A DNA stretch of 64,000 bases from G965233625 sp965233625. GTDB taxonomy: Bacteria > Planctomycetota > Planctomycetia > Pirellulales > Pirellulaceae. The notes below the pieces were generated by a model, which did no database searches, was not told where the DNA came from, and was given only the letters and a program-made list of their open reading frames with translations. A program made the position numbers and the translations under genes. The stretch covers positions 4,030,001 through 4,094,000 of the forward strand of contig OZ247499.1 in NCBI GenBank assembly GCA_965233625.1, given 5' to 3'. This document shows positions 10,431 to 19,638 of this stretch, piece after piece; within the stretch, counting starts at the first letter, position 1; each line of letters opens with the position of its first letter.

Positions 10431-11114
10431 ATGCCCCGTATTTTTTTAGCGTTGCTTACGATTGCCGCCCTCTGCTTGTTTCCCGGCCTCGCAGCTTCCG
10501 GCGACGAGCCGGCGGTGGAGAAAACACCGCAGGAGAAAAAAGCAGAGAAACCCGCGGGCAAGCTGCTGCTGGACGGCAAAAGTCTGAAGGGCTGGAGCAT
10601 CGTCAAGAAGTTCTCGTTCAAAGACCACGGTAAGATCGCGGTCAAAAACGGCGCCGTGGAACTGCCTGCGGGGCAACCGGCCACGGGCATTGTCTTCACA
10701 GGTCAACTGCCGAGGGATAACTACAAGCTGACGTTCGAAGCAAAACGCGTCGCTGGCGCCGATTTCTTCTGCGGCCTGACCTTTCCCGTGGGCAAAGAAT
10801 ACTGCACGCTGATTCTGGGCGGCTGGGGCGGGACCACCGTTGGCCTGTCGAACATCGATGATCAATCCGCCGTCGAGAACGAAACGACCGAGTTCATCCA
10901 ATTCAAGAAGAACACCTGGTACAAAATCAGCCTACAAGTGGACGGCAAGAAGATCTCCGCCACGCTCGACGACAAATACCTGCTAGAAACTAAGCGTGAG
11001 AACCACAAGTTCTCGATCTGGTGGGAGCAGGAACCGCTGCGGCCGCTGGGCTTTTGCAGCTGGAACACGCACGGCGCCATCCGCAACCTGCGACTGCATG
11101 CTGTCAAGAAGTAG
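10431..11114 (+). CDS. Exported DUF1080-like (3-keto-disaccharide hydrolase type) protein
   Basis: 227 aa from ATG 10431, preceded by AGGAA, with a signal peptide MPRIFLALLTIAALCLFPGLAASG. After a Lys/Glu-rich linker the domain LLLDGKSLKGWSIVKK...VKNGAVEL matches the jelly-roll/lectin-like DUF1080 family, which is abundant in planctomycetes and tied to sugar hydrolysis and binding. Later strands (YKLTFEAKRVAGADFFCGL, NTWYKISLQVDGKKI) and the terminal IRNLRLHAVKK are typical. Its start lies 153 nt from the divergent HEAT/heme gene. Substrate unknown. Confidence 0.8.
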   Translation: MPRIFLALLTIAALCLFPGLAASGDEPAVEKTPQEKKAEKPAGKLLLDGKSLKGWSIVKKFSFKDHGKIAVKNGAVELPAGQPATGIVFTGQLPRDNYKLTFEAKRVAGADFFCGLTFPVGKEYCTLILGGWGGTTVGLSNIDDQSAVENETTEFIQFKKNTWYKISLQVDGKKISATLDDKYLLETKRENHKFSIWWEQEPLRPLGFCSWNTHGAIRNLRLHAVKK

Positions 11115-11160
11115 TCACCTGGCGTCGAAATAAAACGGGCAGCAGAAAAGGGGCGCCACG

Positions 11161-11472
11161 ATGGAATGGGATAGTTCTTCAATTACGGCCATCGTTCTGA
11201 TCGTGATTGTGCTGGCGATTATTATCGCCATTCCAGAGTTGTTCGGATTCATCGCGCGACTTCTCTATCACAAACGCTCCTGGGATGTTCGATACCCGGT
11301 TTCGTTTTGCGCGGCGATCGTCCTATTTATGTTTCCGCTGCCCTATTCCCTGGTTCGTGGTGTCGACTCCGTCAGCTTCAGCTTCAGCGTAAACATCTGC
11401 TGGTGTGTGATTTTAGGGGTGTACGGATTCTTTTTCACGATGCGGTCCGCTTCGCGCGATCCGAAGTCCTGA
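11161..11472 (+). CDS. Small membrane protein of unknown function
   Basis: 103 aa beginning 46 nt after the DUF1080-like gene, with a GGGG stretch just before the ATG. Three hydrophobic segments are visible: ~9-35 (ITAIVLIVIVLAIIIAIPELFGF), 48-63 (SFCAAIVLFMFPLPYSL) and 70-93 (SFSFSVNICWCVILGVYGFFF), ending in a charged tail RSASRDPKS. No recognisable domain. It may be co-transcribed with its upstream neighbour. Confidence 0.6.
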   Translation: MEWDSSSITAIVLIVIVLAIIIAIPELFGFIARLLYHKRSWDVRYPVSFCAAIVLFMFPLPYSLVRGVDSVSFSFSVNICWCVILGVYGFFFTMRSASRDPKS

Positions 11473-11581
11473 GAGATCGTAACGATAAATCTAACATTGC
11501 CGAGACGCGGCGCCGCTTTAACCCAAGGGCCCACCGCGGATGCGGATACGATGTTGGGGCGTTATCCAATCGCCCCAGCTG

Positions 11582-11663
11582 GTCCCCTCGCCCCTTGGGG
11601 AGAGGGATAGGGTGAGGGGGTAGAGAATCCGTCCTTTATCAACACTTTGCGAAGCGTGAACCG
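11582..11663. repeat. Dispersed G-rich repeat, copy 1
   Basis: About 82 nt starting TCCCCTCGCCCC and containing GGGTGAGGGGGTA...AGAATCCGTCCTT, ending near CGTGAACCG. A second copy with the same order of blocks is at 38463-38545. The 5' part (CCCCTCGCCCC...GGGGAGAGGG) is a small hairpin. A related partial copy in the opposite sense (CTCCCCGGAGGGGCGAAGAGG) lies near 11735-11758. The surrounding 11473-11795 holds no gene. Mechanism unknown. Confidence 0.65.
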
Positions 11664-11759
11664 GACGAACAAAAGCTTCTTGTGGCTCAAAAGAAGTAGA
11701 GAGCGGACTCCCCCTCAACTGGCCTTCGGCCTGTCTTCTCCCCGGAGGGGCGAAGAGGG

Positions 11760-11783
11760 ATTATGTTGTTGCCACAACATAAT
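11760..11783. terminator. Perfect 10-bp hairpin 3' of the sulfatase-fold gene
   Basis: ATTATGTTGT (11760-11769), a 4-nt loop and ACAACATAAT (11774-11783) form a perfect stem. It lies 13 nt beyond the stop codon of the minus-strand gene ending at 11796, where a terminator is expected. There is no T-run after it on that strand, so it may be an mRNA-stabilising hairpin instead. Confidence 0.45.
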
Positions 11784-11795
11784 ATCCGCACCCGT

Positions 11796-12995
11796 CTACC
11801 GCTGCGGGTTAGTCAGATGCCCAGGCAGTTGCGGCGTTTCGTCCTGCTGGACTTTCTCGATCACCTGCGCGAGTTCTTCTACTTCCTGCGGGCAACGGTC
11901 GGCCACATCGTTCACTTCCCAGCGATCATCGGGCTTGGCGAACAGGTTGAACTGCTCGCCGCTGCGGCGCAGATGCCAGGCTGGCGTGCGGATGGCGACT
12001 TCTTCCCCGGCTGTGGAGCAGACGAACTCGCGTTTGACCGGTTCGCCCTGGCAGATTGTGGGCAGCACACTCACGCCACTGGTGGAAGACGGGGCACCGC
12101 TGACTTCAAACCAGTCGCACAGCGTGGCGTGCAAATCGGCCGGTTGCACCAGCTGGCTGCTGCGGCAGGAGCCGCCGGTGTTACCAGGCATCCGCACCAT
12201 AAACGGACAGTGCAGCAGCTCGTTATATAAGGCCGTTTCACAATCGCCCACGGCGCCATGCTCGCCCAGCGGGTAGCCACGGGGCGAAGTGAAGACGAAC
12301 ATCGTTTCGCCCTCGACAGGCATTTCCTCCATCGCTGCGGCTAACGCGTCCATGCAGGTGTCAAGCAGTGACACCTGACCGGCGTACGCATGCGTATAGC
12401 CTAGCAGTTCATCCGGGTCGGGATCTTCACCCAAGGTCAACGAGGGCGGCTCGACGAAAGTCGGCGGCTCCGGGTCTTCTTCATCCGCCAGTGCGTTTCG
12501 GAACTCCGGCGGTGCATCCCAGGGGCCGGCCATTCCGCGGGCGTGAATCCAGAGCAGGAAGGGCGATGTAGCGCGGCTTAACCAGTCGATGCCCGAAGTG
12601 AACAGATTAGCCATGTGCGTCTGTTCGACTTCATCCGCCGCTTGCTGCTGAAAAAATGGCAACGCCACATTGTGCAGTTCGGTAAATCCATCGGTGAGGG
12701 GATGGGCGGCGATATCGTCATCGTCGGTCAGCAGCGTCGCGTCTACGCCGGCGCCCACCAGCAGGCGGGGCAGATCGGCGGTTAGCGTATCGCCGGCATT
12801 CACAGCGTTCTGCCCCTGCCAGTAGGCGTAGCAGGCACGGGAAAGATCGGGCGCGCCGGCGATCATGTTGTCGAAGACAAACGACTGACTGGCCAGGCGG
12901 TTCATCGCGGGCGTTTCCAGCCAGGTGTTTCCATACGGGCCGAGATAGCCGGCGCCTAAACGATCGATGACGACGACGATGGCATTCTTTCGCAC
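11796..12995 (-). CDS. Sulfatase/phosphatase-fold protein lacking the catalytic motif
   Basis: 399 aa, no signal peptide. The start (NAIVVVIDRLGAGYLGPYGN) and N-terminal strand-loop order, the DLHATLCDWFEVSG segment and the HLRRSGEQFNLFAKPDDRWEVNDVADR end are those of type I sulfatases. The C/S-x-P-x-R site needed to form formylglycine is gone: the aligned region reads GAPDLSRACYAYW (residues 47-59), with P49 where the Cys should be. The first metal Asp is followed by R instead of D, and the usual DHG motif reads TSPRGY. It is therefore probably not an active sulfatase. It could be an inactive homologue with a binding role, or a distant alkaline-phosphatase superfamily enzyme. Confidence 0.75.
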   Translation of the reverse strand: MRKNAIVVVIDRLGAGYLGPYGNTWLETPAMNRLASQSFVFDNMIAGAPDLSRACYAYWQGQNAVNAGDTLTADLPRLLVGAGVDATLLTDDDDIAAHPLTDGFTELHNVALPFFQQQAADEVEQTHMANLFTSGIDWLSRATSPFLLWIHARGMAGPWDAPPEFRNALADEEDPEPPTFVEPPSLTLGEDPDPDELLGYTHAYAGQVSLLDTCMDALAAAMEEMPVEGETMFVFTSPRGYPLGEHGAVGDCETALYNELLHCPFMVRMPGNTGGSCRSSQLVQPADLHATLCDWFEVSGAPSSTSGVSVLPTICQGEPVKREFVCSTAGEEVAIRTPAWHLRRSGEQFNLFAKPDDRWEVNDVADRCPQEVEELAQVIEKVQQDETPQLPGHLTNPQR

Positions 12996-13335
12996 AGTCC
13001 TTGTCCTTGCTTCTGCTTGTCGTTGCTATAAGCGGCAGGACGCCAATTCCTGACCCACCCGTTGCCGGCTCACCATGTTCTGACGCATCTTCATGGCGGC
13101 GGCAAGAGGCAATCTCAGCTTAGCGGTTAACTCAGCAAACGCAACAAAATCGTTGTCGATTTAGCCGCTATGACCGGCGCAGTTTAACTAATACATGCCG
13201 CTGACGGCGGGCGGCCTCATTCCCGCACACCAGCACGTCGTTTGTTCCACTCGAGCAGGCGTCTGCGCCGAAGACTTATCTGTGAGTCAGCGGCGGATAA
13301 CGATGCGTCGCACCTTAGATACCACGGAGGGTTTG
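12996..13335. other. Intergenic region between divergent genes
   Basis: 340 nt separate the minus-strand sulfatase-fold gene and the FHA gene, and should hold both promoters. The FHA frame is open back to 13195, but that upstream part lacks a credible start signal. Part of the stretch (around 13120-13195) is A/T-richer. I see no convincing promoter, repeat or RNA structure. Confidence 0.5.
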
Positions 13336-13944
13336 ATGCGAATTTATCAGCAAGATCAGGCAGCAGCAGAGCAACGGGCAATCACACAGCCGCAGGACTC
13401 CCACACCGGCGCCACAACAGAAGAACCAGCAGCGCCCCAGGTGCAGTTGGAAATCACACGCGGCCGCGCACGCCACAAAATGCGCAAGGTGAACTCGCCG
13501 GTATTTCTGATCGGTTCCGACGCCGAATGCGATCTGGTGCTGGGCGACCCGACCTTCGCCAGCGTGCATCTTTATCTCTTCGTACGCGAAGACAGCATCT
13601 TTCTCCGGGCGATTCAAAGCACGCCCGAAGTCCGCGTCAACAACGCTCTGTTCCGCGCCGGCGAAATCTACGACGGCAGCCGGATCGCCATGGGCGGCTA
13701 CGAATTCCGCATCCACGTCAGCCAGCAGCATCCGGGCAGCCGCAAAACGCCGCGCCCCGAATCTGACGGCCGCTACATCCCGTTCCACGGCAATCACGAA
13801 GATCCGCAAGGCGTGCAAGCCGTCCGCCGCCTACTACGCGATATCCGCATGGACATTACCGCCGGCAAACTCTCTGTGTACGACGGCCCGCAACTAGGCA
13901 GCACCAAACTGCCCGCGTACCTGGGCAACCGCGATTCCGCGTAA
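13336..13944 (+). CDS. FHA-like domain protein with degenerate phosphopeptide site
   Basis: 202 aa from ATG 13336, chosen because GGAGGG lies 4 nt upstream; an in-frame ATG at 13303 is possible. A Gln/Ala-rich N-terminal tail (~1-40) precedes an FHA-type beta-sandwich at ~45-130: LEITRGRARHKMRK, VFLIGSDAECDLVL, FASVHLYLFV, VRVNNALFRAGEIYDGSRIAMGGYEFRI. The usual GR and SxxH phosphothreonine contacts read GS and ASVH, so canonical pThr binding is doubtful. The C-terminal ~60 residues are of unknown role. It precedes an HD-domain gene by 9 nt, so they are probably co-transcribed. Confidence 0.75.
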   Translation: MRIYQQDQAAAEQRAITQPQDSHTGATTEEPAAPQVQLEITRGRARHKMRKVNSPVFLIGSDAECDLVLGDPTFASVHLYLFVREDSIFLRAIQSTPEVRVNNALFRAGEIYDGSRIAMGGYEFRIHVSQQHPGSRKTPRPESDGRYIPFHGNHEDPQGVQAVRRLLRDIRMDITAGKLSVYDGPQLGSTKLPAYLGNRDSA

Positions 13945-13953
13945 AACGCGGGA

Positions 13954-14589
13954 ATGAATAGCGAACTTAGAACACGGTTCATCGCCACGCTGCAACAGCA
14001 CGCGCAGCGTGATGAAATCTGGCAGCGCATCTCATCGCATTATTCAGAACCTACGCGGGCGTATCATAACCTGGATCACATCGCAGCTTGTCTGACTTGG
14101 TTTGATAAATTCAAGCAACACGCTGTCGATGCGTTGTCCTTAGAACTGGCCATCTGGTTTCATGACGTCATTTACAAGACGCAGCCTGCAGCCAGTCCGG
14201 GCGACAACGATGCTGCTAAAGATAACGAACAACTCAGCGCAGAGTTTGCCGCGGAATGTCTTGGCCCGCAGTACCACACGCAGCAGATAACGTCGCTGAT
14301 CCTGGCGACGCGGCACGGCGAGGTTGAACTGGCAGAGGACGCCGCGTTGATCTGCGATATCGATCTGACGATCCTAGCCGCGAGCGAAGAAGCGTACGCC
14401 GCGTATCAACAGCAGATCCGGCAGGAGTATTCCTGGGTGCCGGCTGATGCTTATCGCGAGGGCCGCGGAAAGGTTCTGCAATCGTTCCTTCAGCGCGAAC
14501 GGATTTTCCGCACCACGCACATGTCGCACCTGGAAGAACCGGCAAGGGCTAATTTGCAGCGGGAAATTGCAGAGCTACAAACCGGCTAG
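13954..14589 (+). CDS. Predicted metal-dependent HD-superfamily phosphohydrolase
   Basis: 211 aa. The HD metal-site pattern is present in the order seen in the COG4339-type family: YHNLDHI near residue 37, AIWFHDVIY near 66-74, a later DNEQLSAEFAAECL helix and ICDIDLTIL (~132-140). Such proteins hydrolyse phosphate esters, but physiological substrates are mostly unknown. The protein is cytoplasmic with no signal. It begins 9 nt after the FHA gene. Confidence 0.85.
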   Translation: MNSELRTRFIATLQQHAQRDEIWQRISSHYSEPTRAYHNLDHIAACLTWFDKFKQHAVDALSLELAIWFHDVIYKTQPAASPGDNDAAKDNEQLSAEFAAECLGPQYHTQQITSLILATRHGEVELAEDAALICDIDLTILAASEEAYAAYQQQIRQEYSWVPADAYREGRGKVLQSFLQRERIFRTTHMSHLEEPARANLQREIAELQTG

Positions 14590-14623
14590 TTCTTCAAACC
14601 GACTGTGCGAAGGTGGCCGCGTC

Positions 14624-15529
14624 TTATGCGTCACGGGCGCCGAACATTTCGCAGAAGGTCAGCGCATCGACACTGACGCCGTAAAACCGGCTTATATCGG
14701 CGTGGCTCTTTCCGCGTTGATACGCTTCAACATAGCTGGCAATCGTACGCTGCGGGCTGCCCGTCTGCTGGCGGATCTCTGCGATTGTGCGGCCTTGCCG
14801 GTGCAGCGCGCAAATGGTCTGGGGACGCCCCTTTTTGATCTGCCGGGGCAGTGTCAGGTAACGGTGCGAAGCACAGACGAACGCTTCGGCGCCATCCTCT
14901 GGCGCGAACCGTTTGAGCGTCAGCCCAACTCGCGGCGTCGCCAGCACCGGCCGTTGCTCAAGTTTCTCCCGCTCCGCAAGCGACAGCACGCTGTCTGCAT
15001 CCCAGGCCAGTCGCCCGGCGATGGCGCCGTCTAGATCCGCCACCGACGGCTGGCCGGTTGCATTGAGTAACGCTTCTACGCAAAGACACGGCCCGTCAAT
15101 CACCCGCTGTTCTTCCAGCCCGCGGATCAGCACGCCGCCGAACGACTGAGGATCGCCGCAACTAATATCCAGCCCCTTAAAGGTCCCGCCCCGGTAGCTG
15201 CCGCCACTGCGATGAAAGTACCAGGCGCCGCACTGCTGCTGCACGGGATCCGCGTGCGCAAACATATCGTGGTGCTGCGGGTGCTGAAAATAGAATTCGA
15301 TCTCCACCGGGCGGAATTCACGCCCGCCCGCGACAACCACCACACGGTTAAGCAACAACGCCGCCAACGCATCAAACCACGCGGCCACCTGCGGCGTGTT
15401 CACCTCAGGGGGCCGTTTGAATGCTTCCGATAGAGCAGCGTTCTTGTTCAACTTGACTCCACCAGCGGATTCAATCAGGAAATCGAATCGCGTGTGCTTA
15501 ACCAACAACCGCTTTGTACAGAATGACAA
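14624..15529 (-). CDS. AAG/MPG-type DNA glycosylase-like protein with C-terminal helical (HTH-like) region
   Basis: About 301 aa. In order, the protein shows AAG (alkyladenine DNA glycosylase) landmarks: VEIEFY (75-80; the AAG catalytic Glu corresponds to E76), a His cluster HHDMFAH, GGVLIRGLE (131-139), GPCLCVEALLNATG (~147-159) and ATPRVGL (197-203) with FVCASHRYL nearby. AAG itself has VETEAY, CVLLRALEP, GPSKLCQAL and ARVGV. Between them, WYFHRSGGSYRGGTFKGLDI replaces the AAG YVYIIYG segment. The last ~65 residues (AEIRQQTGSPQRTIASYVEAY, HADISRFYGVS) look like helix-turn-helix repeats. AAG enzymes excise alkylated purines; that role is inference here. The first codon is TTG inside the upstream gene, and TTG 15505 is an alternative. 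Confidence 0.55.
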   Translation of the reverse strand: MSFCTKRLLVKHTRFDFLIESAGGVKLNKNAALSEAFKRPPEVNTPQVAAWFDALAALLLNRVVVVAGGREFRPVEIEFYFQHPQHHDMFAHADPVQQQCGAWYFHRSGGSYRGGTFKGLDISCGDPQSFGGVLIRGLEEQRVIDGPCLCVEALLNATGQPSVADLDGAIAGRLAWDADSVLSLAEREKLEQRPVLATPRVGLTLKRFAPEDGAEAFVCASHRYLTLPRQIKKGRPQTICALHRQGRTIAEIRQQTGSPQRTIASYVEAYQRGKSHADISRFYGVSVDALTFCEMFGARDA

Positions 15530-15914
15530 TGTTCTGCACGTAGAAGCGGCCAGCGGTGGGCTTTGAATCTTTGCCCGGAATGCTGATCGTGTTGGTGGTT
15601 TCGTTGCTTTTCGTATTCGGATTCAGGCTGCCTTCGCTGGCGGAGAAATGCAGCATCTGCGTGAACCACGAGTCCGGGCTGGCGTTGGCGTTGGGCATCA
15701 GTTGCCCGACGCTCTTGCCGTTGATGTCCATCGTCACCGGTACCGCGTCGCCGACAAGCCCCTTCACACAGACAAAGATCATCGCGCTCTCGCCTGAATC
15801 GCGACCGCCGATGGTGAATTCTTTTTCAAACTTGTTTGTGATGTTCCCGTCTGCATCCACTTCGATCTTGCGGGCCTGATCGCCGAGAACAACTTCGTGA
15901 TTACTGGTGAGCAT
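15498..15914 (-). CDS. Hypothetical beta-rich protein
   Basis: 138 aa with no signal peptide and a beta-strand-rich pattern: NHEVVLGDQARKIEVDADGN, TIGGRDSGESAMIFVCVKGL, PVTMDINGKSVGQL and the terminal RFYVQNIVILYKAV. I do not recognise a family. Its 3' end overlaps the start of the AAG-like gene on the same strand, suggesting translational coupling. The 160-nt gap to the divergent ceramidase-fusion gene would contain its promoter. Confidence 0.65.
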   Translation of the reverse strand: MLTSNHEVVLGDQARKIEVDADGNITNKFEKEFTIGGRDSGESAMIFVCVKGLVGDAVPVTMDINGKSVGQLMPNANASPDSWFTQMLHFSASEGSLNPNTKSNETTNTISIPGKDSKPTAGRFYVQNIVILYKAVVG

Positions 15915-16078
15915 CTGTGAATTCCAATGCGAAAAAGAGAAGTGAAAAGCATCAGCCCGTCATGGTCGCCGATACCCTGCGCTGCATCAACCCGGCGCCG
16001 GCTGCACAGCCACGCTACAATCAGGAACGAACGCATGCCTTACGGTTTCGCGCACAACCCGCACAAAGGAGTAGATGA

Positions 16079-18454
16079 ATGATCGCCCGTGTAACGCTTC
16101 TGATAGCCGCGGCGCTGGTGGCTTTGTGCACGACAACACCGCTGTACGCCGCCAGGCAGTTGCAGGCTGGCGCCGCCACGGCGGACATCACGCCGCCTCT
16201 GGGCGAAACGGTGGTCGGCGGCTTCAAGCCCTTTCCCGCCACCGCCATTCACGACCGGCTGCACGCCCGTTGCCTGGTGCTGGACGACGGTCAGCAGCGC
16301 ATCGCCATCGTCATCTGCGACAGCCTGGGCATTAAACGTGAGGTCTGCGATCAGGCACGCGCAAAAATTGCCGCCGCCAAGCTGCTGCCCGGCGCCAACG
16401 TGCTGATCGCTGCCACGCACACACATTCGGCCACAACTTCCAGCAGCCCGAAGTATTCGCCGCTGCTTGTCGAAGGAATCGTGTCGGCCGTGCAGCAGGC
16501 GGTGAAAAATCTGGAACCCGCGCGGATCGGCTGGGGCAGTGTGAATGAGCCGCGTGAGGTCTTCAACCGCCGCTGGTACGTTAAGGATGAATCGCTGCGC
16601 AAGAATCCGTTCGGCGGTGTCGACCAGGTGCGGATGAATCCGCCGCGCGGTCATGCATCGCTCATCAAGCCGGCAGGTCCCGTGGATCCCGAAGTCTCGT
16701 TCATCAGCGTGCAATCCAAAGCGGGCCGCCCGCTGGCGCTGCTTGCCAACTATTCGCTGCACTACGTGGGCGGAGTGAATCGCGGCGATGTCTCGGCCGA
16801 CTACTTTGGCATCTTCGCCCAGCGCATTACAGAACGGTTCGATGATGAAAATCAGAAAGCGGACGCGGACAAGCCGTTCGTTGCGATGCTCAGCAATGGC
16901 ACCAGCGGCGACGTGAACAACATCAACTTCCGCGAACGTAGCCCACGCATGAAGCCGTACGAAAAGATGGCCGAAGTCGCCGGTCGCGTCGCAGCAGGCG
17001 TTCAAAAGGCGGTTGCAGACATCAAGTATCACGACTGGGTTCCTGTGGCGGCAGCATCGCAGGACTTGACGCTAAAAGTCCGCAAGCCAGACGCTGCCAT
17101 GCAGAAACACTTCGCCAGCATTCTGGCCAGCGACGACCAGACGCCCCAGTTCCACCGCTACGAACGCACCTACGCCGCCCGCGTACAGAAACTGCTTGAC
17201 GGGCCAGACGATATCACGATTATGTTGCAGGCGCTGCGCATCGGCGACCTAGCCATCGCCGCCATTCCGTTTGAAGTGTTCACGCAGATCGGCCTGGATA
17301 TCAAACAGCAGGCGCCGATGGCTGACGCGTTCACCATTGAACTGGCCAATGGCTGGAACGGTTATCTGCCGACGCCGGAGCAGCACAAGCTGGGCGGATA
17401 TGAAACGTGGATGGGCACCAACAAGGTTCAGCAGGACGCCTCGCAGCACATCACCCGCACCGTCTTACAGTTGATGAAATCGCTCAAGAAGGAGCCAGAG
17501 CTACAACGCTTCGGCCTTTCCCGGCCGCAGATGGGCGTTGAGTTCCGCGTGGTGCTCTACGCCAAAGACGAAGCGCAGGCAACCGCTGCGGCTCGCGCCG
17601 CGTACGAACGCATTGAGGCTTTAAACAAAGTGCTGAGCGATTACGACGCCAACAGCGAACTGAGCCGCCTCAGCGCGATGGCGCCGATGCAGGAGCCCGT
17701 GAAGGTCAGCGATGATCTGTGGAATGTCCTGAGCGCATCGCAGAAGCTGAACGAGCAGTCCGGCGGTGCATTCGACATCACCGTCGGCCCACTGACACGT
17801 TTATGGCGCCGCTCGCGGAGGCAGCAGAAATTACCCGCCGGTGAGAAACTCAAGCAGGCATTAGCCGCCACCGGCGGCGCGGGCATCAAGGTTTTTCCAG
17901 AAACGCAGCAGGTGCAGCTATTGAAGCCCGGCATGCAACTGGACGCAGGCGGCATCGGCAAGGGCTACGCCGCGGCGGAAGCGCTGAAGGCGATGCGTAA
18001 AGTAGGCGTGACGCGCGCGTTTGTCGATGCAAGCGGCGACATGGCCATCGGCGATCCACCGCCCGGCAAAACGGGCTGGACCATCGGCGTGGCGCCGCTC
18101 AAACCTTCCGACCCGCCCAGTGAACTGCTGACGCTCTCACGCTGCGGTGTGGCCACATCTGGCGACGCCTGGCAGTTCGTAGAAATTGATGGCCGCCGCT
18201 ATTCGCACATCGTTGACCCGCAGACAGGCTACGGGCTGACCGTCCGTAGCAGTGTGACGGTTGTCGCCAAAGACGCGATCGCAGCCGACAGCCTTGCTTC
18301 CGCCGTCAGTGTTTTAGGACCGCAAAAGGGCATTGCCCTGGTCAACTCTCTTCCGGGCGCCTCCACGTTAATCGTGACGGTCGAAGTCGGAAAACCCGTC
18401 ACCCGCCGCAGCAAGCGTTTTCCGCAAACCTCGCCGTTGCCAGTCGAACGGTAA
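16079..18454 (+). CDS. Fusion: neutral/alkaline ceramidase-like domain + ApbE FAD:protein FMN transferase
   Basis: 791 aa with AAGGAG upstream of the ATG and a signal peptide (ARVTLLIAAALVALC...YAA). Residues ~28-465 match the neutral/alkaline non-lysosomal ceramidase N-terminal family: AGAATADITPPLGETVVGG, ATHTHS (T113-H-T-H116, zinc ligands), NYSLHYVGG, SNGTSGDVNN. Residues ~477-791 are ApbE-like: RPQMGVEFRVVLY, LNEQSGGAFDITVGPLTRLW, LDAGGIGKGYA, VDASGDMAIGD, YSHIVDPQTG, DSLASAVSVLG. ApbE covalently attaches FMN to Thr of exported flavoproteins using FAD and Mg. The frame is continuous across the join, so this is a real fusion in this sequence. The ceramidase family here may act on other substrates than ceramide. 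Confidence 0.85.
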   Translation: MIARVTLLIAAALVALCTTTPLYAARQLQAGAATADITPPLGETVVGGFKPFPATAIHDRLHARCLVLDDGQQRIAIVICDSLGIKREVCDQARAKIAAAKLLPGANVLIAATHTHSATTSSSPKYSPLLVEGIVSAVQQAVKNLEPARIGWGSVNEPREVFNRRWYVKDESLRKNPFGGVDQVRMNPPRGHASLIKPAGPVDPEVSFISVQSKAGRPLALLANYSLHYVGGVNRGDVSADYFGIFAQRITERFDDENQKADADKPFVAMLSNGTSGDVNNINFRERSPRMKPYEKMAEVAGRVAAGVQKAVADIKYHDWVPVAAASQDLTLKVRKPDAAMQKHFASILASDDQTPQFHRYERTYAARVQKLLDGPDDITIMLQALRIGDLAIAAIPFEVFTQIGLDIKQQAPMADAFTIELANGWNGYLPTPEQHKLGGYETWMGTNKVQQDASQHITRTVLQLMKSLKKEPELQRFGLSRPQMGVEFRVVLYAKDEAQATAAARAAYERIEALNKVLSDYDANSELSRLSAMAPMQEPVKVSDDLWNVLSASQKLNEQSGGAFDITVGPLTRLWRRSRRQQKLPAGEKLKQALAATGGAGIKVFPETQQVQLLKPGMQLDAGGIGKGYAAAEALKAMRKVGVTRAFVDASGDMAIGDPPPGKTGWTIGVAPLKPSDPPSELLTLSRCGVATSGDAWQFVEIDGRRYSHIVDPQTGYGLTVRSSVTVVAKDAIAADSLASAVSVLGPQKGIALVNSLPGASTLIVTVEVGKPVTRRSKRFPQTSPLPVER

Positions 18455-18634
18455 ACTGCGCAAGGGCGACCCCGCATACGCGATTCTCCATACGTGTACT
18501 TCAACGTATCCTGCGACGCGTAGGGCTTTCTTTCGCCAAGTATTCGCAGCAGCTTTATTCTTCCTTCACGATCTTGAGGTCAACTACCGCTATCTTTTCT
18601 GCATTCATGTGTATCTCGTACAGGAATCGATTCG

Positions 18635-19579
<945 letters not shown>

Positions 19580-19638
19580 CGCTGGCAGAACCGTGAGCAC
19601 TCTTATCTTCTGCTTCAACCATCGACGGTGATCCAGTT

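Noticed and set aside
16040..17032. 330-codon open frame antisense to the ceramidase domain
   Set aside because: It mirrors a clearly coding strand in a G+C-rich genome, where long antisense frames are common; its sequence has no recognisable motifs.
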